A DNA stretch of 37,048 bases. Origin: Flavobacterium sp. UMI-01 (lineage in GTDB: Bacteria; Bacteroidota; Bacteroidia; Flavobacteriales; Flavobacteriaceae). This document shows positions 34,537 through 37,048 of the stretch, one piece after another. The stretch lies in NCBI RefSeq assembly GCF_019656315.1, contig NZ_BPLU01000004.1:1-37048 (forward strand), read 5' to 3'. Positions within the stretch are counted from its first letter, which is position 1. Each line of letters starts with the position of its first letter. The notes under the pieces are model-generated. The model worked only from the letters and a program-made list of their open reading frames with translations, searched no databases and was not told the DNA's origin. Made by a program: the position numbers and the translations under genes.

Positions 34537-35011
34537 AACAATTTAATTTAAAAGTTAAACAATAATTTTTTACACTAATAAAATAGTCAAAAAAAATACC
34601 AAACCCCAAAAGAATGACAAACCGACATTTTTAAAGGGTTTAAAATGACTTTTTTACAGTTTTATTGAAGTAAAAAACAAAGTAGTCCTTGGGTTATATA
34701 ATTGTCAAAAAAAATAGCTAATAGTCTCGTTTTTTTATTTTTATTTTCTGGAAAAAATCGTGTTATGATGAAATAAATTGAGGTTTATGATGATAATAAA
34801 TGTTTTTATACCAATTATGAAATAATGTTACAGGATGAAATTAGGGATTAAAAATGCATGTATTTTAGCAGTTGTTTTTTTAGCGAAACTAGCAATTGAT
34901 GAAAAAAAATATTAGTTTTACAAACCTTGATTTTAAACGATTTTTGAGTGTTTGAGAATTGTTTTTTAAGAATTGATAGAGTTTTAATATATTTATCCAA
35001 AATTTGAACAG
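34537..35011. other. 475-bp AT-rich region between divergent hsp20 and acs
   Basis: No good gene is evident. A 26-codon frame (34835-34915) is noted separately. TATATTTA at 34988-34995 is a one-mismatch -7 box 17 nt before the acs ATG. The hsp20 side has TTGAC-like sequence near 34581-34586 without a matching -7 box. Confidence 0.5.
34835..34915 (+). CDS. Possible 26-residue hydrophobic peptide
   Basis: ATG 34835 starts MKLGIKNACILAVVFLAKLA, ending IDEKKY with TAG at 34913-34915. It resembles a small membrane peptide or a bare signal sequence and is preceded directly by AGG. Chance is a strong alternative in such AT-rich DNA. Confidence 0.15.
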   Translation: MKLGIKNACILAVVFLAKLAIDEKKY

Positions 35012-36922
35012 ATGAGTTACTATAAAATTGATAATTTAGAACAATACTTTAAACATTATAATAAATCGGTGCGTGAACCAAGAAAATTTTGGGGAAAAAT
35101 TGCCGAAGAGAATTTTACTTGGTACCAACAGTGGGATAAAGTGGTGGAGTTTAATATGGCTGAAGCTGAAATAGAATGGTTTTCAGGTGCCAAGGTAAAT
35201 ATTGTTAAGAATTGTATTGATAGACATTTAAATAAAAGAGGGGAAAAAACAGCTATAATTTTTGAACCTAACAATCCTGATGAGGAAGCACAACATATTA
35301 GCTATAATGAATTGCATCAAAAAGTGTGTAAAATGGCTAATGTATTACGTGACCAAGGTGTAAAAAAAGGGGATAGAGTTTGTATTTATTTACCGATGAT
35401 TCCAGAATTGGCCATTTCAGTTTTGGCTTGTGCACGTATTGGAGCGATTCATTCGGTTATTTTTGCAGGGTTTTCAGCATCAGCAGTTGCTAGTAGGGTA
35501 AATGATAGTGGATGCAAAATGGTTATTACCGCTGATGGTGGTTTTAGAGGGAATCGCACCATTGAATTAAAGCCTATTGTGGACGAAGCTTTGGAAAAAT
35601 GTAAAGAAGTAGATAAAGTTTTGGTTGTCAAAAGAACCAATTCTATTATAAAAATGAAAGAAGGTAGAGATATCTGGCTTAAACCGCTATTGGATGAAGC
35701 TTCAGATAATAGTGTGGCCGAAATTATGGATGCCGAAGATCCTTTATTTATTCTTTACACCTCAGGTTCAACTGGGAAACCTAAAGGGATGGTTCATACA
35801 ACTGCTGGCTATATGGTATATAGTGCCTATACTTTTAAGAATGTATTTAATTATGAAGAGAATGATATTTTTTGGTGTACTGCCGATATCGGTTGGATAA
35901 CGGGTCATTCTTACATTTTATATGGTCCTTTGTTAAACGGAGCTACAACAGTGATTTTTGAAGGTGTGCCTTCTTATCCTGATTTTAGCCGTTTTTGGGA
36001 AGTAATCGAAAAACATCGTGTAACTCAATTTTATACTGCACCTACGGCTATTCGTGCTTTAGCCAAAGAAAGCTTGGATTATGTATTAAAGTATCCCTTC
36101 AAATCTCTTAAAGTGATTGGGTCTGTAGGAGAACCTATCAACGAAGAAGCTTGGCACTGGTACAATGACCATGTGGGAGCTAAGAGATGTCCTGTGGTTG
36201 ACACATGGTGGCAAACGGAAACAGGTGGAATTATGATATCGCCTATAGCTTTCGTAACTCCTACTAAACCTACGTATGCTACTTTGCCTTTACCTGGAAT
36301 TCAGCCCGTATTGATGGATGAAAAACGCAATGAAATTGAATCAAATCAACAAGTGGGGAGTTTGTGTATCAAGTTCCCGTGGCCAGGAATTGCTCGTACT
36401 ATTTGGGGAGACCATGAACGCTATAAAGAAACTTATTTTTCTCAATTTCCAGGGAAGTATTTTTCAGGAGACGGAGCCTTACGTGATGAGGTAGGTTATT
36501 ACAGAATTACAGGACGTGTGGATGATGTGGTAATTGTATCAGGTCATAACTTAGGGACAGCTCCAATTGAAGATGCTATTAACGAACATCCCGCAGTAGC
36601 CGAAAGTGCTATAGTTGGAATTCCACATGATGTGAAAGGAAACGCCTTGTATGGTTTTGTAATCTTGAAAGAAACAGGAGAGTTGAGAAACAAAGAGAAT
36701 TTATTTATTGAAATCAATAATCATATTTCGGGACATATTGGGCCTATTGCTAAGCTAGATAAAATTCAATATGTTTCTGGGTTACCCAAAACGCGTTCTG
36801 GAAAAATTATGCGTCGTATTTTAAGAAAAATTGCCGAAGGTGATTATTCTAATTTTGGAGATATCACAACACTTTTGAACCCTGAAATCGTAGAGGAAAT
36901 TAAGGAAGGAAGAGTAGAATAG
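35012..36922 (+). CDS. acs: Acetyl-CoA synthetase
   Basis: The 636-residue length matches acetate--CoA ligase. The ANL-family P-loop is YTSGSTGKPKGMVH (about residue 249). The acetate-pocket and core motifs are WCTADIGWITGHSY, WWQTETGG and YRITGRVDDVV. The C-terminal SGKIMRRILRKIAEGDYSNFGD contains the conserved acetylatable Lys (K598), which controls adenylation in characterised Acs proteins. It activates acetate to acetyl-CoA through acetyl-AMP in the cytoplasm. Start ATG 35012 (MSYYKIDNLEQYFKHYN). It is monocistronic, with a terminator downstream. Confidence 0.97.
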   Translation: MSYYKIDNLEQYFKHYNKSVREPRKFWGKIAEENFTWYQQWDKVVEFNMAEAEIEWFSGAKVNIVKNCIDRHLNKRGEKTAIIFEPNNPDEEAQHISYNELHQKVCKMANVLRDQGVKKGDRVCIYLPMIPELAISVLACARIGAIHSVIFAGFSASAVASRVNDSGCKMVITADGGFRGNRTIELKPIVDEALEKCKEVDKVLVVKRTNSIIKMKEGRDIWLKPLLDEASDNSVAEIMDAEDPLFILYTSGSTGKPKGMVHTTAGYMVYSAYTFKNVFNYEENDIFWCTADIGWITGHSYILYGPLLNGATTVIFEGVPSYPDFSRFWEVIEKHRVTQFYTAPTAIRALAKESLDYVLKYPFKSLKVIGSVGEPINEEAWHWYNDHVGAKRCPVVDTWWQTETGGIMISPIAFVTPTKPTYATLPLPGIQPVLMDEKRNEIESNQQVGSLCIKFPWPGIARTIWGDHERYKETYFSQFPGKYFSGDGALRDEVGYYRITGRVDDVVIVSGHNLGTAPIEDAINEHPAVAESAIVGIPHDVKGNALYGFVILKETGELRNKENLFIEINNHISGHIGPIAKLDKIQYVSGLPKTRSGKIMRRILRKIAEGDYSNFGDITTLLNPEIVEEIKEGRVE

Positions 36923-36954
36923 GTTTAAACTATATTTGATAATTTGAACTCCAT

Positions 36955-36997
36955 AAAAAAGAAGCCGTCTCAAAACACAATTTGAGTTGGCTTTTTT
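36955..36997 (+). terminator. Intrinsic terminator of acs
   Basis: GCC and CTCAAA pair with TTTGAG and GGC across a 2-nt internal mismatch on each side. The stem is extended by an A run, and six T follow at 36992-36997. Confidence 0.75.
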
Positions 36998-37048
36998 ATT
37001 TTCAGGTTTTTTAGTTTGATTTTTCTTTCTGCTGAAAAAGTCAAAAAT
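36998..37048. other. Right end of window, no gene seen
   Basis: The last ~50 bases are T-rich with no supportable start or coding frame. A gene ending here on the minus strand cannot be excluded. Confidence 0.3.

Noticed and set aside
1..37048. CRISPR array, tRNA, rRNA or transposase genes
   Set aside because: No evenly spaced repeats, no cloverleaf-like tRNA segments and no transposase motifs were seen on reading. A tRNAscan or profile search would be the decisive test.

Overview
The window looks like chromosomal DNA of a Flavobacterium-type Bacteroidetes (Flavobacteriia). The DNA is AT-rich. It carries SprB-repeat surface protein, TonB-dependent and OmpA/Omp85-like outer-membrane proteins, family-specific genes (DUF4494, DUF2520, UbiA-type prenyltransferase). 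Many genes have a Bacteroidetes-type -7 box (TAnnTTTG) upstream and lack a clear Shine-Dalgarno. No rRNA, tRNA, CRISPR array, phage or transposase gene was seen.

Layout from left to right. (1) The N-terminal ~435 residues of a large secreted PKD/SprB-repeat protein run off the left edge on the minus strand. (2) A compact plus-strand operon for polyphosphate metabolism follows: SixA-like histidine phosphatase, ppk1 and a Ppx/GppA phosphatase. (3) A long minus-strand run, 11038 down to 5393, encodes a DUF2520 Rossmann protein, a KdsC-like HAD phosphatase, a UbiA prenyltransferase, Maf, a short MscS channel, a BamA/TamA-like outer-membrane protein and a small membrane protein. (4) A DUF4494 gene on plus faces lgt, yidD, cysS, folE and a class I aminotransferase on minus. 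(5) A retropepsin-like/PDZ protein (plus) converges on a DUF1573 protein (minus). Then come valS (plus), a TonB-receptor-like outer-membrane protein (minus), and a siderophore receptor split by a single-base frameshift (minus). (6) Divergent from the receptor is a small unknown secreted protein followed by a complete tripartite RND efflux system (adaptor lipoprotein, AcrB-type pump, TolC/NodT-type lipoprotein). (7) A minus-strand Hsp20 gene and plus-strand acetyl-CoA synthetase close the window.

Most convergent gene pairs are separated by clear intrinsic terminators, several of which can work in both directions.

The most unusual signal is a GC-rich inverted-repeat element (REP/REPIN- or MITE-like). 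One copy sits in-frame inside valS, adding about 25 residues at the entrance of the editing domain. A diverged copy with the same architecture sits between folE and cysS. Other points of interest are the phosphohistidine-phosphatase/PPK1 pairing, the receptor frameshift, a palindromic operator candidate at the receptor promoter, and a 16-bp tandem repeat just before the valS start codon.
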